Origin: Luzula sylvatica
Taxonomy: Eukaryota; Streptophyta; Magnoliopsida; Poales; Juncaceae
Direction of reading: 5' to 3'
Assembly: GCA_946800325.1 (NCBI GenBank)
Contig: OX326958.1
Span: forward strand, 64,956,366 to 65,020,365
DNA: 64,000 bases
Below are positions 12,156 to 25,680 of the stretch, piece after piece. A program made the position numbers and the translations under genes. The notes under the pieces are model-generated. The model saw only the letters and a program-made list of their open reading frames with translations. It made no database searches and was not told the origin of the DNA. Within the stretch, counting starts at the first letter, position 1, and every line of letters starts with the position of its first letter.

Positions 12156-14107
12156 TGTCACACCCCAAATTGTAAAATGGATAAGGGTGCGGCAACCCGC
12201 TAGTATACAAATCGTATACCACAGGCACTTATATGATAAATTCACAAAAAACATAAATATCACACAACTCGAAAACAACGACACACGCACATATATACAT
12301 GCATCATCGTAACATATACAAACAAACATAAAGAAACCTAGCGGAAGCATATAAACACATATGCGACATAAAAACACAAAATACTAAACATGTCGCAGCG
12401 ACAAAATGGCTTGCTGGCCAAAAACGGAAGTACACTAATATACACAAGATGGAGGTTCCGCGATGAAAACGAAACCATCGTACTCACACTCTAGATATCC
12501 GCTGCCCCGAATGGTCTGTCCACCATACCTATACTCAAAACATTCAAATAAAATGGTTAGTCACGGAAGTGACTAAGTGAGTGAGTTTTGAGCCTTGCTT
12601 ATTAAGATCGACCTCATACATGGCTAGTCAAAAACCTCGCTAAAAAATAATCGTTATCATAATTCATATTATGATATCATATAAGTATATAAATACTTCT
12701 CAAAGTACTTGCCCGGCTTTTCGAAATCAAAATCACTTACCTTCATACATAATCATATACATACTAATACTTTACCGGGGTGAGGGCGCTAATAACTCTC
12801 GACTGAAGTGCCAACCCGAGTTGATAGCTAATCACAAACGGGCTGGAACAAAACATAAGGGGAACACATCCACCCGACGACTACTGGATATCCATGCGCC
12901 ACAGCCAAACCCCTCATGGGTCGGGACTTTGCATTACATCAAGTTAGCTATGTTTTTTCTCTCAATAGAGTCTCACATAGAGTTAGCTATGCTTTTTCTC
13001 TCAATAGAGCCTCATGGGCGCTAATAACTCTCGACTGAAGTGCCAACCCGAGTTGATAGCTAATCACAAACGGGCTGGAACAAAACATAAGGGGAACACA
13101 TCCACCCGACGACTACTGGATATCCATGCGCCACAGCCAAACCCCTCATGGGTCGGGACTTTGCATTACATCAAGTTAGCTATGCTTTTTCTCTCAATAG
13201 AGTCTCACATAGACCCTTTCTAAAATCGCAAGTCCCATCTTACGTTTTAGACAAATTCAAATCATACATATAGAGAGCCTCATGAAGATCCTCACTAAAA
13301 TCGTAAGCCCGGCTTACGTTTTATCAAACTCAAATTCTACATATATATAGATGATCAAATCTACATAATATACATTTTGTTGAGGTAACACGGTTTTTAA
13401 AGCAAAATACGGTTTCTAAAGCAAGAACCATTGACTACCATGTAAGATCTAGAAACGATCGTAATTGGATTCTTAATAAGAGGAAAGTGAGAGTAGCACT
13501 CACATAATGGAAAGAAACTCGACAAACAAAAGATTAATCGAAACGGCGCACAAGATGGAGAGAAATGGAACAACTTGAAACTTGGATGGAATTCTTCTTT
13601 TGATCTTGCCAACTCGCACAACTCAACCTCCTGAAGATTATGGCACTTTTCGTTTCGCGAAATCTTCTCTTTTCCTTGCTTTTTCCTATTTTTCTCTATT
13701 TTTCTCTTAGGGTTTCATGAAAGAGGATGTGTTCTAATGGATATGGAAGGGATGAGGGTCGCAGGATTAATGAGGGTGTGATGAGGTGGAGTGCACATTT
13801 CATGCATAACCCTCAACTATAACATAATTGCAAACCATTTAATTTATACCTATTTGAGGTTAATTTTGCAAACTCCCTATTTTGAATTATTAATGGTTTG
13901 CTCCTTTTGCAAATAAGACCCTATAATATATTTATTTAAATAACCTAAAAGAATGAAATTACGATTATAACCTTTCGAAAACTTTGACACATAAAAACTC
14001 GATTTTGATCTTTCGAAGAGTTATATTTTTAATATGAGTCTTATATTCTGAAATTTTAGGAATAATAATCTACAAATATCAAAACCCTATTTTTGATATT
14101 TATTACA
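12156..14107 (-). repeat. Inverted gypsy LTR (element G3) with internal duplication
   Basis: Reverse complement of the G1 LTR, running from TGTCACACCCC to ATATTTATTACA. At 1,952 bp it is about 250 bp longer than G1's LTR, largely because of a 232-bp tandem duplication. The next bases (14108 onward) read TTATCCCCCATT, the complement of a polypurine tract, so this is the 3' LTR of a minus-strand element. Confidence 0.9.
12784..13213. repeat. 232-bp tandem duplication inside the G3 LTR
   Basis: The block starting GGGCGCTAATAACTCTCG at 12784 recurs at 13016 almost unchanged through the AGTTAGCTATG stretch. A smaller repeat of about 40 bp (TTTTTCTCTCAATAGAG) lies at the junction, so replication slippage or unequal exchange is likely. 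Confidence 0.92.
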
Positions 14108-14148
14108 TTATCCCCCATTAAAGAAAGTTTAGTCCCTAAACTTGATAT

Positions 14149-14347
14149 CTAACCTTCATACGGAAAGGGACGGGGGTACTTCCTTCGTATTTCCTCCTCA
14201 CGCACCAACGTTGTTGCCCCACATTAGGCAAGGTGACTTCATTGGACCTTCATGTATCTAACGATTTTACTACATAATACTTTCTCCCGAACATGAAGTA
14301 CACAATTAGGAATTTCTTCGTAGGTCAGATTGGGTTCAAAGCAAAGA
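14149..14347 (-). pseudogene. Gypsy pol C-terminus, chromodomain-like tail
   Basis: Minus-strand frame with FEPNLTYEEIP, LHVREKVL and IVRYMKVQ, then in the same frame ATTLVREEEIRRKYPRPF before a stop at 14149. This layout resembles the end of chromovirus integrases. There are two in-frame stops between KVQ and ATTL, so it is broken. It lies 42 bp upstream (in element sense) of the G3 3' LTR, exactly where the pol end belongs. Confidence 0.65.
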
Positions 14348-14567
14348 TGTGAAAAATCATTCATATGTCCTCCCCACAAAAGGTACGTGCGTAATTGCGA
14401 AATGGGAAGGGCATTACGCACTAACATTCACATTAATACATGCAAATGAGTAAAAGAAAGACGGCAAATGTACCTCTCTCTGGATTGTTAGTGCGTAATT
14501 TCCTTCCCATTTCGCAATTACGCACGTACCTTTTGTGGGGAGGACATATGAATGATTTTTCACATCG
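14346..14567. repeat. 80-bp inverted repeat of gypsy-derived sequence
   Basis: The sequence at 14346-14425 recurs inverted at 14487-14567 (GTTAGTGCGTAAT ... ATTTTTCACATC), around a 60-bp centre. It joins the chromodomain tail on one side to a gag scrap on the other, so it marks a rearrangement. Confidence 0.8.
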
Positions 14568-14632
14568 CGTGCTCATCCCAGGGGGTGTTACTGCTGCAAA
14601 CATCCTCGCCTTGCCACGTCCTTCACCATGTC
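14568..14632 (-). pseudogene. Gypsy gag scrap
   Basis: Minus-strand GEGRGKARMFAAVTPPG resembles RGNARMFAAVSPSG in the G1 gag just after its zinc knuckle. It is only about 20 residues long and abuts the satellite array directly. Confidence 0.55.
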
Positions 14633-17600
14633 TAACACCTTCAAAACAAATCAATTATCCTATTTTCCTAAAAATGTGAAAATTTAAGTGTAACACGTTC
14701 AAAATATTCAATTTTCATCTTGTCCTCAAAATACTCCATAAAAGGAGACTAACAAACACAAGTTTCTATTTTTTTCAAAAAATTCTTCAAAACGCAGAAA
14801 GTGAACTCCCTTAAAAAAATCAATTATCCTATTTGCAAAAAATGTAAAAATTGAAGTGTAACACAAGAAAAATACTCAATTTTCATGTTGTCCTCAAAAT
14901 ATTCCGTAATAGAAGACTAACACACACCAAGTACAATTTTTTAATTTTTTTTTTAAAAATGCAAAAAGTGAAGTCTAACACTTACAAAAGAAATTCAATT
15001 TTCATATTTTATAAAAAATGTCAAAATTTAAGTATAACACGAGCAAAATACTCAATTTTCATATTGTCCTAAAAATACTCCGAAACAGAAGACTAACACA
15101 CACAAATTTTAACTTTTCCAAAAATTTCTTCCGAATGCAAAAAGTGATGTCTAACACCATGAAAACAAATCAATTATCCTATTTTATAAAAAAAATTAAA
15201 AATTGAAGTGTAACATGAGAAAAATACTCGATTTTCATGTTGTTCTCAAAATACTCCGTAATAGAAGACTAACACACTAAAATTTCTACAAAATACAAAA
15301 AGTCAAGTCTAACACCTACAAAAAATAAGTTATGATATTTTCTAAAAAATGTCCAAATTTTTGTACAACACACGCAAAATACTCGATTTTCATGTTGTCA
15401 TCAAAATACTCCGTAATTGAAGACAAACACACACATATTTGTATTTTTTCAAAAAATTATTAAGAATGCAAAAAGTGAAGTCACACCTTCAAACTAATCA
15501 AATATCATATTTTCTAAAAATTGTCAAAATTGAAGTATAACACGAGAAAACACTCAATTTTCATGATGTCCTCAAAATACTCCGTAATACAAGACTAACA
15601 CACACCAATTACTATTTTTTTTTAAATTTCTTCAAAATGCAAAAGTGAAGTCTAACACGTTCAAAGCAAATCAATTATCCTGATTTGTATAAAAAGTTAA
15701 AATTGAAGTGTAGTACGAGTAAAATACTCAATTTTCATGTCGCCCACAAAATACTCCGAAATTGAAGACTAACACACACAAATTTTTATTTTTCTAAATT
15801 TATTCCAAATTCAAGATGTGAAGTTTAACACCTTCAAAACAAATCAATTATCCTATTTTCTAAAAAAAATTCAAATTGAAGTGTAACACGAGAAAAATAC
15901 TTCATTTTGATGTTGTCCACAAAATACTCCGTAATAGAAGACTAAAACACACAAATTTCTATTTTTTCAAAAATTTCTCAAACATGCAGAAAGTGAAGTC
16001 TAACACCTTCAAAACAAATAAATTATCCTATTTTCCTAAAAATGTGAAAATTTAAGTGTAACACGATCAAAATATTCAATTTTCATCTTGTCCTCAAAAT
16101 ACTCCATAAACGGAGACTAACACACACAAGTTTCTATTTTTTTCATAAAATTCTTCAAAACGCAGAAAGTGAACTCCCTTAAAAAAATCAATTATCCTAT
16201 TTGCAAAAAATGTAAAAATTGAAGTGTAACACAAGAAAAATACTCAATTTTCATGTTGTCCTCAAAATATTCCGTAATAGAAGACTAACACACACCAAGT
16301 TCAACTTTTTAAATTTTTTTTAAAAATCCAAAAAGTGAAGTCTAACACTTACAAAAGAAATTCAATTTTCATATTTTCTAAAAAATGTGAAAATTTAATT
16401 ATAACACGAGCAAAATACTGAATTTTCATGTTGTCCTAAAAATACTCCGAAATAGAATACTAACACACACAAATTTCTACTTTTTGAAAAATTTCTTCCG
16501 AATGCAAAAAGTGATGTCTAACACCATGAAAACAAATCAATTATCCTATTTTCTAAAAAAAATTAAAAATTGAAGTGTAACATGGGAAAAATACTCGATT
16601 TTCATGTTGTCCTCAAAATACTCCGTAATAGAAGACTAACACATACAAATTTCTATTTTTTAAAAATTTCCACAAAATGCAAAAAGTCAAGTCTAACAAC
16701 TACAAAAAATAAGTTATGCTATTTTCAAAAAAAATGTCCAAATTTTTGTACAACACACGCAAAATATTCGATTTTCATGTTGTCATCAAAATACTCCGTA
16801 ATAGAAGACAAACACACACATATTTCTATTTTTTCAAAAAAATTATTAAGAATGCAAAAAGTGAAGTCTCACACCTTTAAAACTAATCAAATATCATATT
16901 TTCTAAAAAATGTCAAAATTGAAGTATAACACGAGAAAACACTCAATTTTCATGTTGTCCTCAAAATACTCCGTAATAGAAGACTAACACACACCAATTA
17001 CTATTTTTTTTAAAATTTCTTCAAAATGCAAAAGTGAAGTTTAACACGTTTAAAACAAATCAATTATCCTATATTTTGTATAAAAAGTTAAAATTGAAGT
17101 GTAATACTAGTAAAATACTCAATTTTCACGTCGCCCACAAAATACTCCGAAATTGAAGACTAACGCACACAAATTTCTATTTTTCTAAATTTATTCCAAA
17201 TTCAAGATGTGAAGTTTAACACCTTCAAAACAAATCAATTATCCTATTTTCCAAAAAAAATCAAATTGAAGTGTAACACGAGAAAAATACTTCATTTTGA
17301 TGTTGTCCACAAAATACTCCGTAATAGAAGACTAAAACACACAAATTTATATTTTTTCAAAAATTTCTCAAACTTGCAGAAAGTGAAATCTAACACCTTC
17401 AAAACAAATCGATTATCCTATTGTCCTGAAAATGTGAAAATTTAAGTGTAACACGATCAAAATATTCAATTTTCATCTTGTCCTCAAAATACATCATAAA
17501 AGGAGACTAACACACAGAAGTTTCTGTTTTTTTCAAAAAATTCTTCAAAACAGAGAAAGTGAACTCCCTTAAAAAAAAATCAATTATCCTATTTGCAAAA

Positions 17601-20600
17601 AATGTAAAAATTGAAGTGTAACACCAGAAAAATACTCAATTTTCATGTTGTCCTCAAAATAGTCCGTAATAGAAGAATAACACACACCAAGTTCAATTTT
17701 TAAATTTTTTTTTTTAAAATGCAAAAAGTGAATCCTAACACTTACAAAAGAAATTCAATTTTTATATTTTCTAAAAAATGTCAAAATTTAAGTATAACAC
17801 GAGCAAAATAATCAATTTTCATGTTGTCCTAAAAATACACCTAAATAGAAGACTAACACACACAAATTTCTACTTTTTCAAAAAATTCTTCCGAATGCAA
17901 AAAGTGATGTCTAACACCATCAAAACAAATCAATTATAATATTTGCTAAAAAAAATTAAAAATTGAAGCGTAACAGGAGAAAAATACTCGATTTACATGT
18001 TGTCCTCCAAATACTCCGTAATAGAATACTAACACACACAAATTTATATGTTTTTAAAAATTTCTACAAAATGCAAAAAGTCAAGTCTAACACCTACAAA
18101 AAATATGTTATGATATTTTCTAAAAAATGCCCAAATTTTTGTACAACAAAGGCAAAATACTCAATTTTCATGTTGTCATCAAAATACTCCGTAATAGAAG
18201 ACAAACACACACAAATTTCTATTTTTTCAAAAAAATATTAAGAATGCAAAAAGTGAAGTCTGACACCTCCAAAAGTAATCAAATATCATATTTTCTAAAA
18301 ATTGTCAAAATTGAAGTATAACACGAGAAAACACTCAATTTTCATGAAGTCCTCAAAATACTCCGTAATAGAAGACTAACACACACCAATTACTATTTTT
18401 TTTAAAAAAATTTCAAAATGTAAAAGTGAAGTCTAACACGTTCAAAACAAATCAATTATCCTATTTTGTATAAAAAGTGAAAATTGAAGTGTAATACGAG
18501 TAAAATACTCAATTTTCAGGTCGTCCACAAAATACTCCAAAATTGGAGACTAACACACACAAAATTCATTTTTTCTAAATTTATTCCAAATTCAAGATGT
18601 GAAGTTTAACCCCTTCAAAACAAACCAATTTACCTTTTTTCTAAAAAAATTCAAATTGAAGTGTAACACGAGAAAAATACTTCATTTTGATGTTGTCCAC
18701 AAAATACTCTGTAATAGAAAACTAAAATGCACAAATTTCTATTTTTTCAACAATTTCTTAAACATGCAGAAAGTGAAGTCTAACACCTTCAAAACAAATC
18801 AATTATCCTATTTTCCTAAAAATATGAAAATATAAGTGTAACACGATCAAAATATTCAATTTTCATCTTGTCCTCAAAATACTCCATAAAAGGAGACTAA
18901 CACACACAAGTTTCTATTTTTTAAAAAAATTCTTCAAAACGCAGAAAGTGAACTCCCTTAAAAAAAAATCAATTATCCTATTTGCAAAAAATGTAAAAAT
19001 TGAAGTTTAACACAAGAAAAATACTCAATTTTCATGTTGTCCTCAAAATATTCCGTAATAGAAGACTAACACACACCAAGTACTATTTTTTTTTTAAATT
19101 TCTTCAAAATGCAAAAGTGAAGTCTAACACGTTCAAAACAAATCAATTATCCTATTTTGTATAAAAAGTGCAAATTGAAGTGTAATACGAGTAAAATACT
19201 TAATTTTCATGTCATCCACAAAATACTCCTAAATTGAAGACTAACACACACAAATTTCTATTTTTCTAAATTTATTCCAAATTCAAGATGTGATGTTTAA
19301 CACCTTCAAAACAAATCAATTATCCAATTTTCTAAAAAAATTCAAATTGAAGTGTAAGACGAGAAAAATACTCCGTAATAGAAGACTAAAACACACAAAT
19401 TTCTATTTTTTCAAAAATTTCTCAAACTTGCAGAAAGTGAAATCTAACACCTTCAAAACAAATCAATTATCCTATTTTCCTAAAAATGTGAAAATTTAAG
19501 TGTAACACGATCAAAATATTCAATTTTCATCTTTCCCTCAAAATACTCCATAAAAGGATACTAACACACACAAGTTTATGTTTTTTTCAAAAAATTCTTC
19601 AAAACGCAGAAAGTGAACTCCCTAAAAAAAAATGAATTATCCTATTTGCAAAAAATGTAAAAATTGAAGTGTAACACAAGAAAAATACTCAATTTTCATG
19701 TTGTCCTCAAAATATTCCATAGTAGAAGACTAACACACACCAAGTTCAATTTTTTTGAATTTTTTTTAAAAATGCAAAAAATTGAAGTCTAACACTTATA
19801 AAAGAAGTTCAATTTTTATATTTTCTAAAAAATGTCAAAATTTAAGTATAGCACGAGCAAAATACTCAATTTTGATGTTGTCCTAAAAATACTCCGAAAT
19901 AGAATACTAACATACACAAATTTCTACTTTTTGAAAAAAATTCTTCCGAATGCAAAAAGTGATGTCTGACACCATGAAAATAAATCAATTATCCTATTTT
20001 CTAAAAAAAATTAAAAATTGAAGTGTAACATGAGAAAAATACTCGATTTTCATGTTGTCCTCAAAATACTCCGTAATAGAAGACTAACACACTCAAATTT
20101 CTTTTTTTTAAAAAATTTCTACAAAATGCAAAAAGTTAAGTCTAGCACCTACAAAAAATAAGTTTTTGCTATTTTCTAAAAAATGTCCAAATTTTTGTAC
20201 AACACACGCAAAATACTCAATTTTCATGTTGTCATCAAAATACTCCGTAATAGCAGGCAAACACACACATATTTATATTTTTTCAAAATTTTTTTAAGAA
20301 TGCTAAAAGTGAAAGTCTGACACCTTCAAAACTAATCAAATATCATATTTCCTAAAAATTGTAAAAATTGAAGTATAACACGAGAAAACACTCAATTTTC
20401 ATGTTGTCCTTGAAATACTCCGTAATAGAAGACTAACACACACCAATTACTATTTTTTTTTTAAATTTCTTCAAAATGCAAAAGTGAAGTCCAACACGTT
20501 CAAAACAAATCAATTATCCGATTTTGTATAAAAAGTGAAAATTGAAGTGTAATACGAGTAAAATACTCAATTTTCATGTCGTCCACAAAATACTACGAAA

Positions 20601-23399
20601 TTGAAGATTAACACACACAAATTTCTATTTTTCTAAATTTATTCCAAATTCAAGATGTGAAGTTTAACACCTTCAAAACAAATCAATTATCCTATTTTCT
20701 ATAAAAATTCAAATTGAAGTGTAACACGAGAAAAATACTTCATTTTGATGTTCTCCACAAAATACTCCGTAATAGAAGACTAAAACACACAAATTTCTAT
20801 TTTTTCAAAAATTTCTCAAACATGCAGAAAGTGAAGTCTAACACCTTCAAAACAAATCAATTATCCTATTTTCCTAAAAATGTGAAAATTTAAATGTAAC
20901 ACGATCAAAATATTCAATTTTCATCTTGTCCTCAAAATACTCCATAAAAGGATACTAACACACACAAGTTTCTATTTTTTTCAAAAAATTCTTTAAAACG
21001 CAGAAAGTGAACTCCCTTAAAAAAAATGAATTATCCTATTTGCAAAAAATGTAAAAATTGAAGTGTAACACAAGAAAAATACTCAATTTTCATGTTGTCC
21101 TCAAAATATTCCATAATAGAAGACTTATACACACCAAGTTAAATTGTTTTAATTTTTTTTTAAAAATGCAAAAAAGTGAAGTCTAACACTTACAAAAGAA
21201 GTTCAATTTTCATATTTTCTAAAAAATGTCAAAATTTAAGTATAACATGAGCAAAATACTCAATTTTCATGTTGTCCTAAAAATACTCCGAAATAGAATA
21301 CTAACACACACAAATTTCTACTTTTTGAAAAATTTCTTCCGAATGCAAAAAGTGATGTCTAACACCATGAAAACAAATCAATTATCCTATTTTCTAAAAA
21401 AAATTAGAAATTGAAGTGTAACATGAGAAAAATACTCGATTTTCATGTTGTCCTCAAAATACTCCGTAATAGAAGACTAACACACTCAAATTTCTATTTT
21501 TTAAGAAATTTCTATAAAATGCAAAAAGTCAAGTCGTAACCTACAAAAAATAAGTTTTTGCTATTTTCTAAAAAATGTCCAAATTTTTGTACAACACACG
21601 CAAAATAATAAATTTTCATGTTGTCATCAAAATACTCCGTAATAGAAGACAAACACACACATATTTCTATTTTTTCAAAAAATTATTAAGAATGCAAAAA
21701 GTGAAAGTCTGACACCTTCAAAACTAATCAAATATCATATTTTCTAAGAATTGTCAAAATTGAAGTATAACACGAGAAAACACTCAATTTTCATGTTGTC
21801 GTCGAAATACTCCGTAATAGAAGACTAACACACACCAATTACTATTTTTTTTTAAATTTCTTCAAAATGCAAAAGTGAAGTCTAACACGTTCAAAACAAA
21901 TCAATTATCCGATTTTGTATAAAAAGTGAAAATTGAAGTGTAATACGAGTAAAATACTCAATTTTCATGTCGTCCACAAAATACTCCGAAATTGATGATT
22001 AACACACACAAATTTCTATTTTTCTAAATTTATTCTAAATTCAAGATGTGAAGTTTAACACCTTCAAAACAAATCAATTATCCTATTTTCTAAAAAAATT
22101 CAAATTGAAGTGTAACACGAGAAAAATACTTCATTTTGATGTTCTCCACACAATACTCCGTAATAGAAGACTAAAACACACAAATTTCTATTTTTTTCAA
22201 AAATTTCTCACACATGCTGAAAGTGAAATCTAACACCTTCAAAACAAATCAATTATCCTATTTTCCTAAAAATGTGAAAATTTAAGTGTAACACGATCAA
22301 AATATTCAATTTTCATCTTGTCCTCAAAATACTACATAAAAGGAGACTAACACACACAAGTTTCTGTTTTTTTCAAAAAATTCTTCAAAACACAGAAAGT
22401 GAACTCCCTTAAAAAAAATCAATTATCCTATTTGAAAAAAATGTAAAAATTGAAGTGTAACACAAGAAAAATACTCAATTTTCATGTTGCCCTCATAATA
22501 TTCCGTAATAGAGAAGACTAACACACAAAAAGTTCAATTTTTAAATTTTTTTTTAAAAAATGCAAAAAAGTGAAGTCTAACACTTACAAAAGAAATTCAA
22601 TTTTCATATTTTCTAAAAAATTTCAAAATTTAAGTATAACACGAGCAAAATACTTAATTTTCATGTTGTCCTAAAAATACTCCGAAATAGAATACTAACA
22701 AACACAAATTTCTACCTTTTGAAAAATTTCTTCCGAATGCATAAAGTGATGTCTAACACCATGACAACAAATGAATTATCCTATTTTCTAAAAAAAATTA
22801 AAAATTGAAGTGTAACATGAGAAAAATACTCGATTTTCATGTTGTCCTCACAATACTCCGTAATAGAAGACTAACACACTCAAATTTCTATTTTTTAAAA
22901 AATTTCTACAAAATGCAAAAAGTCAAGTCTAACACCTACAAAAAATAAGTTATGCTATTTTCTAAAAAATGTCCAAATTTTTGTACAACACAGTACACAC
23001 GCAAAATACTCAATTTTCATGTTGTCATCAAAATACTCCGTAATAGAAGACAAACACACACATATTTCTATTTTTTCAAAAAATTATTAAGAATGCAAAA
23101 AGTGAAGTCTGACACCTTCAAAACTAATCAAATATCATATTTTCTAAAAATTGTCAAAATTGAAGTATAACACGAGAAAACACTCAATTTTCATGTTGTC
23201 CTCGAAATACTCCGTAATAGAAGACTAACACACACCAATTACTATTTTTTTTAAGATTTCTTCAAAATGCAAAAGTGAAGTCTAACACGTTCAAAACAAA
23301 TCAATTATCCGATTTTGTATAAAAAGTGAAAATTGAAGTGTAATACGAGTAAAATACTCAATTTTCATGTCGTCCACAAAATACTCCGAAATTGAAGAC
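14633..23399. repeat. 173-bp satellite in an 8-monomer higher-order array
   Basis: Monomers of about 155-177 bp are recognised by the conserved core TTTTCATGTTGTCCTCAAAA, followed by CTCCGTAATAGAAGAC and TAACACACAC. Eight distinguishable types follow one another in fixed order. For example, type 1 has CATCTTGTCCTC and ACACGATC, type 3 TTACAAAAGAAATTC, type 5 CCAAATTTTTGTACAACAC, and type 8 TTCATTTTGATG. The type-1 start recurs at 14633, 16001, 17391, 18781, 19445, 20839 and 22231, giving periods of 1,368, 1,390, 1,390, 664, 1,394 and 1,392 bp. The 664-bp unit is a four-monomer variant. The DNA is about three-quarters AT. Open frames across it are by-products. Confidence 0.96.
18781..19444. 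repeat. Shortened four-monomer satellite unit
   Basis: Contains type 1, a type 2/type 6 fusion, type 7 and a deleted type 8. The switch from type 2 to type 6 occurs at about 19081, within the stretch the types share (CACACACCAA). Type 8 lacks about 25 bp around TTCATTTTGATGTTG. Confidence 0.88.
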
Positions 23400-24679
23400 T
23401 GATGTGAGGGAAATAGAGCACGATTTAAGAATCTTATTTAGGGATTTTAGCCCTTGTGGAACTATATTCTATGCTTTTATAATACATATTTCAAACATCA
23501 TGAATATTTCTACACTAATGTGTTCTTTGGCCATTTTCAGGAAATAGAGGGCTAACATGGAAATTTGGTCAGCACCAGTGCCTCCGGAACGCCGAAGACA
23601 GTCAAAACGATATATCATACCAATACATTCGGTAAAAGATCAAGGCGGGAAAGGTAAAAACAAAAGAAGCAGATCACCAAAGCGTTGCAACGCAGACCCT
23701 TACCGGTGCAGCGCACAGGGGCAACAATCCACAGACCCAGCACTGGCCACAGTGGCGAAATTCACAGCCCAACCACAGCCCACAGCCCACAGCTCACAGC
23801 CCCACAGGGAACGAAGATTCTTTGCCTTCTTTAGAGCTGATTTGTTGCCTTCTTAGTTGATTTGTTGCTCCCCAAAACCTTCCATTTCTCTCTCCTTCCA
23901 TTTCTCCCTCAACCAATCAGAAGACACCATCAAACCTATAAATTGGACCCCTTGGTCAAGACCAAATCATCATATTTTCGACTCTCTCTCTCTACAAACT
24001 CATCCAAGAATTCAAGAATACAACCGAAAAGAGTAAATCTTCAAGAGCCGTTCTTTGGGTGGAGGCGTTCTCAACCCTAGGAGTGCAACGTGAAGATTTG
24101 GAGGAAGGCGTGCTTGCTCCACCTCGAAACGAACTAGATCTATCATATTGCGGAAGGCGTTTTTCGGCAATTCGGGAGGATCGACGTAGAAGAAGACGGA
24201 AATTCGGGCTAGCGTTTAGCCGGGTTCACGGGGCATCATCGACAACGAGTTCTAGGCGTTCTAGGACTTGCATAGGTGTTACCCTTCTTTTACTTTAATT
24301 CTTTTGGTTGTTTTTGTTTTGAATATTTGTTGCGTTGATTAATAAACTCGAGAATTTTAGTAGTTAATTCGATTTTCTTATTTAAATTACTGCCTTGATT
24401 GCCCTTGAATCTTGTTTTTAAAACCTTCTAAACTTGTCAATTTTCACGATCCCTTTCCAATTCTGCTCAAAACCAAATCAGTAAAACAGTTTTGAATATT
24501 TCTTGCTTAATTAGAGTCAACTTTCGATAATTCTTTTCAAATCTTTTGACACTTGCTCCCTGTGGACGATCCTTACATACTTAGTCTATACAATCTTTAG
24601 TATTCACATGTTTCTTGTTTGATTTACGGTGTTTTTATTCAACGATATAACCTAAGTGTTAGCCAAAAACCCGTTATCA
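23400..24679 (+). repeat. 5' LTR of element F
   Basis: Runs from TGATGTGAGGG to CCGTTATCA, three bases before the primer site. It contains a CCAAT box and a TATA box and is T/C-rich downstream of the presumed start. It is unlike the LTR at 27160 apart from the first five bases. Confidence 0.85.
23937..23943 (+). promoter_or_regulatory. LTR TATA box of element F
   Basis: TATAAAT, with CCAAT about 25 bp upstream and a CTCTCTCTCTAC initiator-like stretch about 45 bp downstream. Confidence 0.7.
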
Positions 24680-24682
24680 AAA

Positions 24683-24700
24683 TGGCGCCGCTGCTGGGGA
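24683..24700 (+). other. Primer binding site, Asp tRNA type
   Basis: TGGCGCCGCTGCTGGGGA closely matches the tRNA-Asp-type primer site used by Athila/Tat gypsy elements, three bases after the LTR. Confidence 0.85.
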
Positions 24701-24810
24701 GCGGTTTTTAAGTCAATTACGATTAGAATTTTTGAAAATTAAGTTTTTGAAATCGATTAATCACTTCTTGTTGTTTCTTGTGACTATTTTTTAGGTGAGT
24801 AAAGAATCGC

Positions 24811-25680
24811 ATGCCAAATACGAGATCGAAGAAAGCCAAACTTCAACCTCAAGTCCAAGAACACGGGAAGAAGAACAAGAGCTCTAAGAAGAGCAAACGA
24901 CGAACACAAGAAGATCAAGAAGACTCTCCACTACAAAACCAAACTTTTTCTTCTCTCTCTTCTCCTTTAATTGAAATCATGGGTGACGTTCCGGTTCTCC
25001 CGAGGCCAAAAACTTTGAGGGAATTAATGGCACCCCAATAAATGGAAGAAAATCACAATTTCGTTCGACCCAATTTACCGGATTTTAGGCCGGACACGAC
25101 CATTATAGGCTCATTACCCGTCTTTCATGGAAAGGCGACCGAAAACCCGCATAAGCATTTGAAAGATTTTAAAATTCAATTAAATATTTATGCTAGTCAT
25201 GCATCATTTAATGAAATCCTTCTTTTGTATTTTCCATATTCTCTAGTTGATGGAGCGAGGGATTGGCACTACTCACTCCGAGGAAATCACACCTTCACCG
25301 ACGTATCAAATCTATTCAAGGAGAAGTACTACTCATCCGCACGAACGACCAACATCACGAGGGATCTATTGGCAATCACGCAAAGGCCAAACGAGGCGTA
25401 TCACGAATATTTCGAGCGCTTCACGAGGATGTTGGAGGAATGCCCGAACAATTGCCTACGAGTCGAGGTGATCTACCACCAATTCATTAGCAGGATGGCC
25501 TACTCCGACTATCAATTCCTCAACGCCTACGCGGGAGGAAGCATCGCAAACAAGCACATCGAAGAAATCAAGGCCTTGCTAGAGGTAATGGCTTCAAATT
25601 CGCAATCTAGACGAAGTGCGGAATGCCGAGTGAACTCGATTGGAGAAGCACATGCCGTATACAAGAATGTGTGGAGTGTG
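24811..25680 (+). pseudogene. Athila-type gag, interrupted and truncated
   Basis: The gag gene would make the capsid of the particle. The ATG at 24811 opens a Lys-rich N-terminus (MPNTRSKKAK). The frame meets a TAA at 25039-25041 but continues in the same frame with NFVRPNLPDFRPDTTI and the retrotransposon gag core (FHGKATENPHKHLKDF, LLYFPYSLVDGARDWHY, FKEKYY, ITRDLLAITQRPNEAYHEYFERF). The element of this type usually follows with CPNHxIP; here ECPNNCLRVEVIYHQF and then an alanine/glycine-rich region (AYAGGSIANK) are present. The frame then passes into satellite at about 25680. Both the premature stop and the truncation make it non-functional. Confidence 0.85.

Larger units (their letters stand above)
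23400..25680 (+). mobile_element. Athila-like gypsy element F (LTR plus gag) in the satellite
   Basis: Begins TGATGTGAGGG directly after satellite GAAGAC and continues through a 1,280-bp LTR, a tRNA-Asp primer site and a gag frame. It then stops at about 25680, where satellite resumes. No 3' LTR or target duplication is present, and the satellite re-enters in a different monomer type. The 3' part was therefore lost together with some satellite. Confidence 0.88.

Noticed and set aside
14633..23399. Possible CRISPR-like array
   Set aside because: The repeat is about 173 bp, with no unique spacers or cas genes, in plant DNA; it is a satellite.
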